Of a stretch of 64,000 bases of DNA, positions 1-10,578 are shown piece after piece. The notes beneath the pieces were generated by a model. It was not told the origin of the DNA. It was given only the letters and a program-made list of their open reading frames with translations, and did not search any database. Each line of letters begins with the position of its first letter. Position 1 is the stretch's first letter. Position numbers and translations under genes: made by a program. This DNA comes from Warburgia ugandensis (lineage: Eukaryota; Streptophyta; Magnoliopsida; Canellales; Canellaceae): contig CP141137.1 of NCBI GenBank assembly GCA_035236585.1, forward strand, positions 13,594,327-13,658,326. Direction: 5' to 3'.

Positions 1-300
1 GGTTAAAGGTTTGAATCCGATTTGGATTAAACCGACATGAAGAAACTTATATTTACCATAGTTAATATAAGGTTTTAAATCACTTTCAGAAAACAAATTT
101 ATTATCTTTTCGGTATTATCAAGACTGATGGTTTGTTCCATGTTTTTTATTATTTTGTTTGAAGAGAAATCAAATTTCCCAATATTATAAACTTTTTTCG
201 GTTTTACCGAAGGGAGAGTCCAATTATATAAAGATTCAAAGTCTGTAGGATATTCAACTAGACTAGAATTCTTAACATGAAAGTAAGAATTATTTGCCAT
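1..300 (-). other. Endogenous caulimovirid-like movement protein fragment (fossil, cut by window edge)
   Basis: On the minus strand an open frame starts with ATG at 300 and runs about 100 codons off the left edge of the window. Its last visible part, around residues 85-100, reads YKFLHVGLIQIGFKPL. That resembles the conserved core of the plant pararetrovirus 30K-type movement protein (Caulimoviridae). Such proteins enlarge plasmodesmata in the virus. Here the sequence is most likely an endogenous copy (florendovirus- or petuvirus-like) integrated in the plant genome. Family assignment rests on one motif and overall look. Whether the rest of the element is whole cannot be judged because it lies outside the window. 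Confidence 0.6.
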
Positions 301-960
<660 letters not shown>

Positions 961-3357
961 GAAGAGGAAGGAGGAAATAAGAAAGAGAGAAGGGAGAGAA
1001 ACTAACGCTCCACCCTCTCCTCATGGCTATTTTCACCTACGAAAACGATAGAGGACAAATGGTAGATGATATGTTTTAGGGAACAGATGATCAACGCAAA
1101 GTAAAATTGACGACTGACAATTGCAAATCAATCCGGCTCCTAGAATTAGAGGCAGAAAAGTCACCAAGCGCATCTAATCAAGCCTAGTTACATTGTAACT
1201 TCTCACCTTTGCGATTATCCTTAGTCAAGTTGTACCCCTTGCGCCTTTTAGGGCCTAGAGACTAATCATGGGACTAATCTTGCTTGTTGTTAAGTATTTA
1301 ATTTTGGTCAAAAGACCCCTTACTTTAGTATTTAATTAGACCATCTAACTCATTAATTTGGTCCTTCGGTCAAAAATATCTGTTTTACAGAAGTTTTAAA
1401 GAACTTTCCGGAATAGTGAAAAAAATAAATCTCATTTGAATCTTTATTTTGTCTTGTAGTCTATTTTGTCTTTTTCTTGATCTAGGTTTGTGTTATTCCT
1501 ATTCTATTATCTGTGTTTTGCTTATTCTCTAATTAGTCCACTGTTTTATCTATCCATAGTTAACTGAATCGATGGTGCTGATTTAATTTTAGTAGATCTT
1601 CAATTGCTCATTCGTTTCAAGTCCAATCTTCAATTAGCTTTTAGATATGCGGTATAGGACAATTTAAAGCACTTTTACTATTCCTGATCTTTAATCTAAG
1701 AATCTAAAATTAGATCGAAGCTGTTAAATCTTAAAAAATTAATTAATCCATATCTCTTAGAATTTTAAGAATCTGCCTAATCCCTCTGGTGGATAATTAA
1801 TCTAAAGTGTCAGAAACGTGTTGATAAAGACTGATCATGATTTAGGATACTAGATCTATAGAAATTGAAGATAAGCAGTCTAGGGAAGTGGACTTTTCTT
1901 AAATTTTTAGTTAAATTACTGTTTTCTTTGGAATTAGACCTATGTAATTTCACTGTTATACTGAATCTAAAGTCTCAATTTAAATAATTAAATTTTATTA
2001 AAAACTCCAAATTCTGAAAGCATGTTCCTATAGGATTGGCCCTACTTGCATTAGCTATACCACAATAGCCTGTGTACTTGCAAAAAACAACAAGACTTGT
2101 GACTACATAAATTACGAGAAGAATGCTAAACTAAACACAATAAATATGGGTGTGCTCCAACAACTATATTTTCTGGAGATCACCTTTGAATGACCTGATT
2201 TGTTCTAGATTTAGTTGTAGATTAAAAACAATGACTTTTTAGCATCTATAGTGTCTCACAAACTGTACTTGGAAACGGATACTTTAGAAACATTATACAC
2301 AACACAAGGTTTCTTATTAGAAGCTAGAATCATCCATAGCATATAATTTTTTACCTATGACAAATCAAAAGTTAGAGCAATGAGATGAACAATTATGATC
2401 ATACAAAGGTAAGTCTCAAGACATGTGATCACTGGCCCACATCTCGTAGTATAGTTAGTTTAGCACTTCTCATGTTAAGGACTTCTTATGATGAACTTAT
2501 CAAAATTTTGACATTGATTTATCACTCCCAAATTTGATGACGTTTCACGAAGGTATTCGTAGTGATCGTCTGAAAGTACCAGTGGTGCCACTTAATGAAC
2601 GCCCACAACCGTTGATTTACTAGGCCAGTTGCTTACGTTCTTCGCCATTTGATGATTCTGAGGGCTTAGCCGGCATAAATAATTTTGTTTTCCATTCCCC
2701 AATCGCCCATTTAAAAGCAAGAAGCACAGGCATGTAATATATACCTATAGGGCTGAAATTGGGTGCATGAATAATTAGTTTGTAGCAGCAATTTTGATCG
2801 TTAAGACACTCTCAAACCGAAGGTGGGAGTTTACCAAACTCGGTGTTGTTCTCTCTGTTAAAGAGTTTCTCTTACTACGGTCGGTTTTGGCTCGTATACA
2901 CACGTTGAAGTTGTAACTGAGCTCAGGCACTTTTAATTAATGGTGGATATAACTTGCCTTTAAATCAATAAATGCTTTATTATCATTAAAAAGAAGAAGA
3001 AGAAGAAGAAGAAAGAGCTAGTATATCATGAACGTGCATTTCACTTATAAGATACGGGCAAGCAAAATGTACATGCATTTTATCTGGCAGGAACCATTCT
3101 AAAGCCTTTTGAGTTGCAGAGAGTTTGTTGATGAATTCAAACCATCCGTTTCCAGGTCAAACAAAAAAAAGGCTTCGAACTGTTTGACAAGTTCTGTCAC
3201 ACAGATCATCTGTATAACAATCTACAAAACACAAGGTTTGGATCATTGGAAAGTGGGAGCCACATGCACATTCACCCATTGTATAACAGCCCAGCAAGTT
3301 AATTCTTCAAGATCAGTTGTGCAACTGCCCAAGCAGTTAAAATTGTTAGAGATATAA
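961..3357. other. Intergenic, no gene recognised
   Basis: AT-rich sequence without a supportable gene. It contains one short GAA/AAG trinucleotide run at about 2991-3013. Short open frames here have no recognisable domains. Confidence 0.5.
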
Positions 3358-3449
3358 CTATTGTTGACTCACTTTCTATCAGCTTCATTGTTAGTTTGTC
3401 ATTCAATCTAAAAGCTTAATTAAGCTAACAGAAAGTGTGCCAACAATAG
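3358..3449. repeat. Short imperfect inverted repeat (hairpin)
   Basis: A left arm beginning CTATTGTTG at about 3358 and a right arm ending CAACAATAG at about 3449 are near-complementary over about 20 bases. They enclose a loop of about 50 bases. It lies immediately before the larger foldback element and may be the decayed end of a related small transposon. Confidence 0.5.
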
Positions 3450-3468
3450 ATATATTACTCCCTAGGTG

Positions 3469-3764
3469 GAAGGTCATTTTTTGAGCTCTTGCACATAGAT
3501 TTGATAAATGAGAGGTTCAAGAATTTGAACTCTTGATGCAGTCAATAAAGCTCTGATACTATATTAGTTTGTTGTTGGACCTAAAAGTTTGCGCTGGTAG
3601 GAAATAGGTCAATAATATTTGTATATCTAAAAAGCTTAAAACTTTTAGGTCCAATGTAATCCAATATTCAAAACTTTATTGGCCAAAAATTGTGAGTTTG
3701 AATCTCCAAACCTTTCATTTATCAAATTCACATGCAAGAACTTAAAAATAACCTTCCAGCGAGG
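3469..3764. mobile_element. Foldback (long inverted repeat) element, MITE- or TRIM-like
   Basis: Two arms of about 125 bases (3469-3591 and 3636-3764) are inverted copies of each other around a loop of about 44 bases. Both arms begin, reading inward, with a form of CCCTxGxTGGAAGGT and end next to the loop with TTGGACCTAAAAGTTT. The arms have diverged by substitutions and small gaps. The left arm contains GCTCTGATACTAT, the reverse complement of a sequence close to TGGTATCAGAGC, the initiator-tRNA primer site used by many plant copia retroelements. This may be a rearranged retroelement rather than a DNA MITE. No target duplication was identified. Confidence 0.7.
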
Positions 3765-4812
3765 GTAAGTTTGGTTTCATGCAGCAGCTTAGGTACTTGT
3801 CTTCTTAATAAGACCCAAGGATACAAGTCCAAGGCTGCAGAACAGATGAAAAGTTAATTAATTCTACCCGGAGGAAACAATAGGATAATGACATACATCC
3901 TCGTATTGGAACTCCTACAATTGGCTGTCGCATTTCTTGGGACTGCAGCAGCCTTTAACAACTAATCACATGCACTAAGTGTATCCTCTTTATAAAAAGC
4001 GACAATCCTACGTTCAAGGAAAAGCAAAAGCAAAACATCAATTCCTTACAAGCAAACATGTGTAGTCTTAATATAACCCTAAGCCGTGCGGACCGTACCT
4101 CCTGCTCATCTTCCTATGTCGTTAGATGAATCCAAGATCGAATATGTGCTCCATCTGCAACACTTAGGTTGAGCAGCAAGTCACTATTTGCAGGAAGAAT
4201 TTTTTCAAATTCTCTGCCACATTCTTCCAGTCTTCATTCATGCCTGTACTCGAACACTGTTGAACATCAAAATATCAAACGCAATAGAATCCATCAGACA
4301 GAGCTTCAGATAATATAAACAGCGAATCAAAAGAATTCAATTCCACGGATCTTCTTGAGATAAAACCAAAAAGAATCCGTTTCGAGCAGATCTTGGCTAT
4401 CCTAAAGACCTAACACGAAGAATCCTTCCCGCCAATCGATATATTCGATCGTTGATCGGCCTGAAAGTGATGGGGACATTATAGAGACAAAGGCTGGACG
4501 ATTTCTCGTAGATGATAAACAATCAAAGCACTATGTTTGCCAACCGTGCCACACTAACTCGACATAATCACATGCCTGCATCAACCAAAATACGTTTAAG
4601 GAAATAACAATAATATCATCATTATGGGAACCTTGGAAACCCAATCCTTCTTCCCTTGTTTTATTAAATCAAGAAGAGGAAAGTTAAGGAGTAAGCAATA
4701 ACAACAGTAGAAGAAGCTCCTTTCGATGTCCAGAACCTCTACTGTCACTTAATCTGTGGATTATTAAGTGACAATTTTAATCAAATGACAACTTATTGCC
4801 TCATTCCTATTA
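3765..4812. other. Intergenic, nothing recognised
   Basis: No gene, RNA gene or recognisable transposon seen in this stretch. Confidence 0.45.
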
Positions 4813-4813
4813 C

Positions 4814-4992
4814 GAGGTGAGCCTTGGTGAATGGTTGAGTTGTCGCCACGTGACCGGGAGATCATGAGTTTGAGGCGTAGAAACAGTCTCTTGCAAAATG
4901 TAAGGTAAGACTGCATAGTATAAGCCCTTCATGATCAGCCCATTCCCTGGACCATGCATACTTGGGAGCTTCATGCAACGAGCTGCCCTTTA
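4814..4992 (+). mobile_element. Au-type SINE (sense)
   Basis: A tRNA-derived SINE close to the plant Au family. It shows the head GAGCCTTGGTGAATGG, a B-box-like segment at about 4868-4878 (GAGTTTGAGGC), the block CTCTTGCAAAATGTAAGG, and the tail AGCTGCCCTTT. It is about 180 bp, the usual size of the family. No clear target duplication was found, so it is probably an old copy. Confidence 0.8.
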
Positions 4993-6204
4993 AAAGCAAC
5001 ATGAGGAAATAAAAGTGTCATTTCATATTTTAGTCATGTTTACAATATGAACTTCATATACCCATAAATTGACAATTTTTATCTCAATAATTTCCTACTC
5101 CGACACAACATGTCCTTGTACTAAATTCAGTTTTACAAATACCACCATATAAAATGCATGTTCAGGTCAAATCCTGAGAAACTGTTTTGTTTTTTCTTTT
5201 CTATTATAGGTTACGACCAGCATTATTAATAACTCGATTTATCAGCTTTATATCTCTAATTTTGTATCTTCTATTTGATAGTCTCATGTATAAACCTAAT
5301 GAAGTACAATGGTAGCTGCAAATTATATATTTCAAAGGAGAAAAATAACAAGAGTGCATGGTAGCTGAAAGTACAAACAGGCTGGTGATGCAAATTAGAT
5401 AATACCCTATTAATTACCACTGACATAACTAAATACATCAGGAAAATAATATTAAACTAATAAGTACCACGGAAACTTCCCCAAAAGCAGCATTATATAG
5501 CGATAAAACGGTTAAAGAAAATCCTGATCATGAAAAATAAACTTAGAGAACGAATATTTCACCTAGATTACAGCAACACCACCATATATCATAATATATT
5601 GACCATATCGAGAGGAGAATTGAATTAAGGTGGTGCTGTCTTTGGTTGCAGGACAACAAACAACAGGATTTTATTTTCCATAAATTAATTTAAGTGGTTC
5701 GAGACAAAGGGGGACAAAGGCATCAACTGTAGGTTGATCTTTTTGCTACTCGAGGAAGACCACAAGACCAAGGAAGACTCATCGACATGGCAGCTCGCTG
5801 CTGTTCATTGGTGCGATCACGTTGGACCCATACTATTCCATGGAGGGTTGGTTGACTGCCTGCCTTGTCCTTCACCATCGAGTTTAGAGCATTGGCACAG
5901 TGATGGACATTCATAACATGTCTTGCTTTTGCAAGCACGAGGTAGTCATGAACATGCAATCCGCCGTAACAAATATTAACAAACTCAAACAATAATTTAA
6001 AATTAAGCAAAAGCGTAAACAAATCTGTTTTATTTTCTTAAGTTAGTCATTTCCTACATCGTGTCTCCATTCCCAATTCTTGTTGAAATTTCCCTAGTCA
6101 TTGTTTTGTTTTATTTCTTCATATATATATTTCCTTTACTAATTATTGGTTTCTCAATAACTAAGCTGTATGATTGACTGTCTAGATCCAATCCTAAGTT
6201 CAGC
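4993..6204. other. Intergenic, nothing recognised
   Basis: Small open frames on both strands around 5723-6022 overlap each other and show no domain. I regard them as chance frames. Confidence 0.45.
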
Positions 6205-6440
6205 TTCTTGGGACCACAATCTGAACCGTTCATCATCTACAGCGTACAGAAATTAAGCAACCCACAAAAAATCATCCTATTTGAAAAATCCTAGTCATTT
6301 GTTTGGGTCTTTGAAAAATAAAATAAAAACGAAGGGTCGTGATTTCTGATCCAAAGAAATAATATAAACATTACCGGTAAGCATGAACGATTGGAAAGGC
6401 TTATATATATATTCTGATTTAGTAGACTATGCTGTATTAG
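6205..6440 (+). repeat. Dispersed repeat, copy 1 (unclassified)
   Basis: This stretch is visibly related to 8540-8740 in the same orientation. Shared landmarks in order are a form of CCxTTCATCATxTA, then GTAxAGAAATT, then CCTAGTCAxTTGTTTG followed by TCTTTxAAAA, then a GATCCAAAGAAAxA-like block. It is unclassified and could be a decayed MITE or an older segmental copy. The two copies lie either side of the DVL/RTFL locus. Confidence 0.5.
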
Positions 6441-7097
6441 TCCTTCTAAATCTAAGTGGAATAATCCAGCATATCCAATAAATCCAGATTATGTAAGCCT
6501 TGTCAACTGGTTCCTCACTCACACGGTATTGGCTCCATGCAGAAATAAACCCCTAGTTGAAGGATTAAACAAGGCTTAATGGAACAAGGTGGTAGAACCA
6601 CCAAATCAAGAGGACCTAGACTTTAGCTGCTGGCAAAGAGTTTAACAGCCACCATCTTCTTAGCATAAAATTTCTCCCTAAACTGAGATTTGAATGTCCG
6701 GTGGCATTTAGACAGCAAATCATACTACCTCAAAATTAGGATTTACTTAATAAAGAAGAAAAATAATTCCACGAGAATCTAGGTTAGATTATAGCAGATA
6801 ATCGTCATATGAAATAACTTACAAACCAAACAAAGGGGAGGAAAAACAATTATGTAGGTCCACCAAATTGTTACCTCATCATCCACATATCAAAGAGCCC
6901 TACTTGAAACAAAACCATTGACTCGTGCAATAGAAAAAGCCAATATGATGTAGAGATAACAGAAGGCAATATATAGATAAAGATGAGTCTAACCATATAT
7001 ATCATCATCCAACAAGGAAATATAAAATAATGGTGGGCCTACGATGATGTGCCTACTCATGGAGGTGCTTGGTGGGTCCCCACAAAGGAATGACATG

Positions 7098-7100
<3 letters not shown>

Positions 7101-7148
<48 letters not shown>
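7101..7148. repeat. (GA)n microsatellite upstream of the DVL/RTFL locus
   Basis: About 48 bases of GA dinucleotides lie roughly 200 bp upstream of the TATA box of the peptide locus. GA tracts of this kind are known binding sites of plant BASIC PENTACYSTEINE (BBR/BPC) factors. A regulatory role here is only inference. Confidence 0.9.
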
Positions 7149-7154
<6 letters not shown>

Positions 7155-7345
7155 CTACGAACAAGGTTCCCTTGTTTGTTTGCTCTTATCAGTATTTCGA
7201 CTCGTAGGGAAGTATGGATTCGACAGTGGGTGGGACACGGATGTGGTCTTTTGTCTGCTTAGTTACCGGGCAAATGCGCTTCCCTTGATGCCTGCACGTT
7301 GCCTCTTTAATCGACCAAACACAGTTTGGACCACAGCCTTCTCTC

Positions 7346-7352
7346 TATAAAT
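7346..7352 (+). promoter_or_regulatory. TATA box of the DVL/RTFL transcript
   Basis: The heptamer TATAAAT lies 97 bases upstream of the first peptide start codon. A CACTACAC stretch about 25-30 bases downstream (around 7372-7380) would be a normal plant transcription start. The leader of roughly 65 nt from there to the first ATG contains no upstream ATG. I found no comparable TATA box between the two peptide ORFs. Confidence 0.6.
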
Positions 7353-7442
7353 GTCATTGCTTTCTTCATTTCACTACACACAAACCCTTCCATTTCCAAG
7401 CCTTGACACAAACGCACTTCTACTAGAAAAGAAAAGAAAAAG

Positions 7443-7580
7443 ATGAAGATGAGCAGTGGTTCCGTTGGCTCTAAGAGAAGAGTTGGGAGCAGAGGTCTTG
7501 GAGGAGCTCTTAGAGAGCAGCGAGCCCGTCTTTACATTATACGTCGATGCGTCGTTATGCTCCTTTGCTGGCACGACTGA
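7443..7580 (+). CDS. DVL: DVL/RTFL (DEVIL / ROTUNDIFOLIA-LIKE) small peptide, copy 1
   Basis: This 45-aa ORF ends in TGA. Its C-terminal half carries the DVL/RTFL signature: [20 protein letters not shown] at residues 16-35, followed by [10 protein letters not shown] at 36-45. DVL/RTFL peptides are plant-specific, usually 40-150 aa and membrane-associated. When overexpressed they limit cell proliferation along organ axes and alter leaf, fruit and trichome shape. The short basic N-terminus (residues 1-15, KRR at 11-13) is at the small end for the family. The ATG at 7443 is the first in the transcript downstream of the TATA box. A second in-frame ATG lies at codon 3. The gene has no intron, as is usual for the family. 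A second copy starts 54 bases after the stop, in the same phase. Confidence 0.93.
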   Translation: MKMSSGSVGSKRRVGSRGLGGALREQRARLYIIRRCVVMLLCWHD

Positions 7581-7634
7581 TCCACAGATGTGTTGAGATC
7601 GAGTAAGCAAAAAATACTTTTCGAAGAAAGAAAG

Positions 7635-7772
7635 ATGAAGATGTTCGATGGTTCCACTGGTTATAAGAAAAGGGTTCGGAATAGAGGGCTTGGGGGAGCT
7701 CTTAAAGAGCATCGTGCCTGGCTTTACTTTGTACGGAGATGCGTCGTCATGCTCCTTTGTTGGCACGATTGA
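7635..7772 (+). CDS. DVL: DVL/RTFL small peptide, copy 2 (tandem duplicate)
   Basis: This second 45-aa ORF matches copy 1 at 33 of 45 residues, and the last 12 residues ([12 protein letters not shown]) are identical. Differences cluster in the variable N-terminus (FDGSTGY instead of SSGSVGS) and include R29W and Q26H in the core. The period is 192 bp, exactly 64 codons, so both copies share one reading phase. The duplicated unit extends into the A-rich leader just before each ATG. No separate promoter is evident, so it is probably translated from a dicistronic mRNA, by reinitiation or rarely by read-through of the first TGA, or poorly translated. In-frame sequence upstream of this ATG is open back to the first TGA, but no in-frame ATG occurs before 7635. 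Confidence 0.85.
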   Translation: MKMFDGSTGYKKRVRNRGLGGALKEHRAWLYFVRRCVVMLLCWHD

Positions 7773-8539
7773 TCGAATCTGACCACTCTTTTTCGGGTGT
7801 TTCTTCTTCTCTTGGTGGGCAGATGAAGCATGGATGAGTGTACATAGCGAGTTTGAAGTTTTTCTTTTCACCACTACTCTGGGTTACATTGAATTGGGCA
7901 TGGTCTGTTTTGTATTACCCATGGTTGATCATGCAGCTTTCTACATGTTTGTACATTAATACTTGGAATTAAAGATCAATTATCTCGTTTCTCGAATTCT
8001 TTCTTGATGTTGGTGCTGTTCATCTTTTTTTCTGTGTTTTCCTCATTCTTCTATGAAAAATATGCAAAAATTAAGCTGAACTTGTTTTTGTGTGAGAGAG
8101 AGAGACTGTTAGATGAAGGGTCCCTACTTGGCTTAGAAAGAGGAAGCATTACATAATTCAGCATAAGAAGAGAGATTAAATGGGAAACAGAGGAACCATA
8201 TTGTGGCCACACATTTTCCAATTCAAAAATGGTGGGCATGTAAGGATGAAGCTAGTCTACCGATGGTCCGTAATGTCCATTCCTGTCTTCATTTTGGGTA
8301 TCAACCATCCAAAATTCTCCAATTGTGGAAAATCCTAGCTCTCCAATCACTGGATGGTCCTCATACAACATCAAGTGCTGAATATTAACTGTCGACCATA
8401 CATTTGTAAGCCGCCAAATGAAAGGGTTAGAAATATCACAGTATTTTGGGACGTTCCGAATAATCTAGGTGATATTTTCACACCTTTTGAACTAGGGTAT
8501 TGTAGTAGTTGACTCCTTTAAGTATCTCACATTGGGTCT
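7773..8539. other. 3' region of the DVL/RTFL locus and intergenic sequence
   Basis: The transcript probably ends in the AT-rich stretch around 7950-7990, which contains TTTGTACATTAAT and AATTAAAG, plausible plant polyadenylation context. Beyond that nothing is recognised. A short GA run occurs at 8094-8105. Confidence 0.4.
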
Positions 8540-8830
8540 GGAGCACTTTTTGCAAGACCTCAACCATTCATCATGTAAGGTGTATAGAAATTGGGTAAAA
8601 TTAATGCATTTGGATGAACCTAGTCACTTGTTTGTCTCTTTAAAATATTTGATAAATATGGACGGTCTTGAATTTTATCCCAAAGAAAAATAGAATAAAA
8701 GTAACAAACAGTCATGAAATTTGAATTGTAGCCTATCTAAACCATTTCAAACATGATAAGCGGCTTAGATTTACAAAACATAATCACCTTAAATGAAAAA
8801 AGCCAGCATATTAGGATGCTTATAAGCAAT
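8540..8830 (+). repeat. Dispersed repeat, copy 2 (unclassified)
   Basis: Related in the same orientation to 6205-6440, with the same ordered landmarks (AACCATTCATCATGTA, GTATAGAAATT, CCTAGTCACTTGTTTG, ATCCCAAAGAAAAA). No terminal repeats or target duplication could be defined. Confidence 0.5.
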
Positions 8831-10491
8831 TGTATTCAGACTCTTTTGACTATTTATTTTTTTCAATGTTAGACGCACACCTACGCACAACCTAAACCCT
8901 AATCAACCAAGTGAGAGCTGTGTTACTGTGCTATAAGGCTTTGGCGAATCTTGTGACTAATGTCACACCATTAATTTGGTTTTATAGTAAAAGCATATGT
9001 TGGCGCACCCTTTTTAATTATTTAAACAGTTCATCTTATCTATCTCAATGCAAATAGGCCATTCCCAAAAAAGTACTTACGTTGAAAGATCTTGCCATCG
9101 ACTATACTAAGATTTTTTAGGACTTTTTTTATTTATTATCATTTATTTTAAACTTAAAATAGCTTTAAGAAACAATGATAGGATTATCCAAAGCATGTGA
9201 ATTTTTGCCAGAGCTCATCTAGATCTAAGATAATTAATATTAATGGTCATCTTGTAGAAAGATGGGCCCTGTGGGGGCAAATACCACAAAACCCCAAATG
9301 TCGTTGTGGCATTAGTCATAAAGGGGCGTGTCAATATCACTTCTCAACAGAAAATGATATTAGATATTTAAACGTTGGCTCCACCAGTCACAAGGTTTCA
9401 AATATAGATTTAGTAGATAATGATTTGAGCCAATCTGACAGAGAAATTTAATAGGCTTATTTACCCACCATGTCTTCTGGCTATTTATTATGATACTTCA
9501 TTACTAATTTATGCGATATATCGGAGTTGTCTTGTCAATTCAATTGATTACGGAGTTTGTGTTACACGCAGATGTAACACCATGTCATGATATGTAAATG
9601 TCTTCTAACAATTTACTCATCTACTAGTGAAATCACCTAAATTTTACAAATCAAGTAGTGATATGAGTTCACCCAAACTTTTCTAGTTCACCCCAATATT
9701 ACCCACTTGTTCACTGTTGCTGAGCAGTTTCTGGATATCAAACGAACCTCCTTAGATGGTATTTTAATGTGGCCGATTTACCCTCTTTTACAATCAGTTT
9801 TGCTACAGCACAGCTGCTTTAGCTAATTGTCCACCCTTTCCAAGGGTGATTTTAATGTTATGTACGGCTGTGCTTAAGACCCCTTCTCAAATTGTACAAG
9901 CTTCTTCGAAAAGCATATGACCATCAGCTCAACAAGGAAATTTAATAGGCTAGTTAGTGTAACACCAATATCACAGCAAGTAAATGACTTTGGCTGTTTA
10001 TTTTGATACAGAATATTATTTTTAATCATTTTTCTAGGTATTTTATTATGTTAATTTACTTACAATCACAATGAAAGAGTTTTAATGGAGACAAAAGGGT
10101 TTCAGTAACGTCAGCCAACTTGGGAGGAACATGAAAGGCCTTTTAGGTCTTTTATGCCAAGAGTCACTCGTATGGTAGTCAGTTGAGAAGAGAGAATTAA
10201 AGCGCCAACGCATAAAACAATAAGAGTTCAAATGATAGTCTGTTGCCAAGTTCATGATGAAGTCGACTGTGTCAAGTAGCAAATGCCAGTCGAATTTGAC
10301 AAGTTCCTCCTAATTGATACATCTCACTATTGCTTTTTTATCAATTATATAACCATCGTATTAGCATCACTATACGCATTAAAAAAGAAAAAATATTTAT
10401 ATTATACCATAGTCCAAGATGAAGCGTATTGAACGAGATATCTTTAAATTCTTTTAACAGCAATAAGATGTGATTCTTTAAGATCATATTG
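8831..10491. other. Intergenic, nothing recognised
   Basis: An 84-codon open frame at 9197-9451 (+) shows no domain or splice context that I recognise and is probably fortuitous. Confidence 0.4.
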
Positions 10492-10578
10492 CAATCTTGC
10501 ATATAAAGATACACTAAATTTGATATGTCACACGATGACAATCTTGCATATAAAGATACACTAAATTTGATATGTCAT
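10492..10578. repeat. 47-bp tandem duplication
   Basis: The segment starting CAATCTTGCATATAAAG at 10492 is repeated from 10539. The copies are almost identical over 40 bases, so the duplication is recent relative to its surroundings. Confidence 0.85.

Noticed and set aside
7374-7874. A 166-codon open frame on the minus strand across the DVL/RTFL pair
   Set aside because: It is exactly antisense to two clear DVL/RTFL ORFs, and its internal repeat merely mirrors the 192-bp tandem duplication. No independent promoter or domain.
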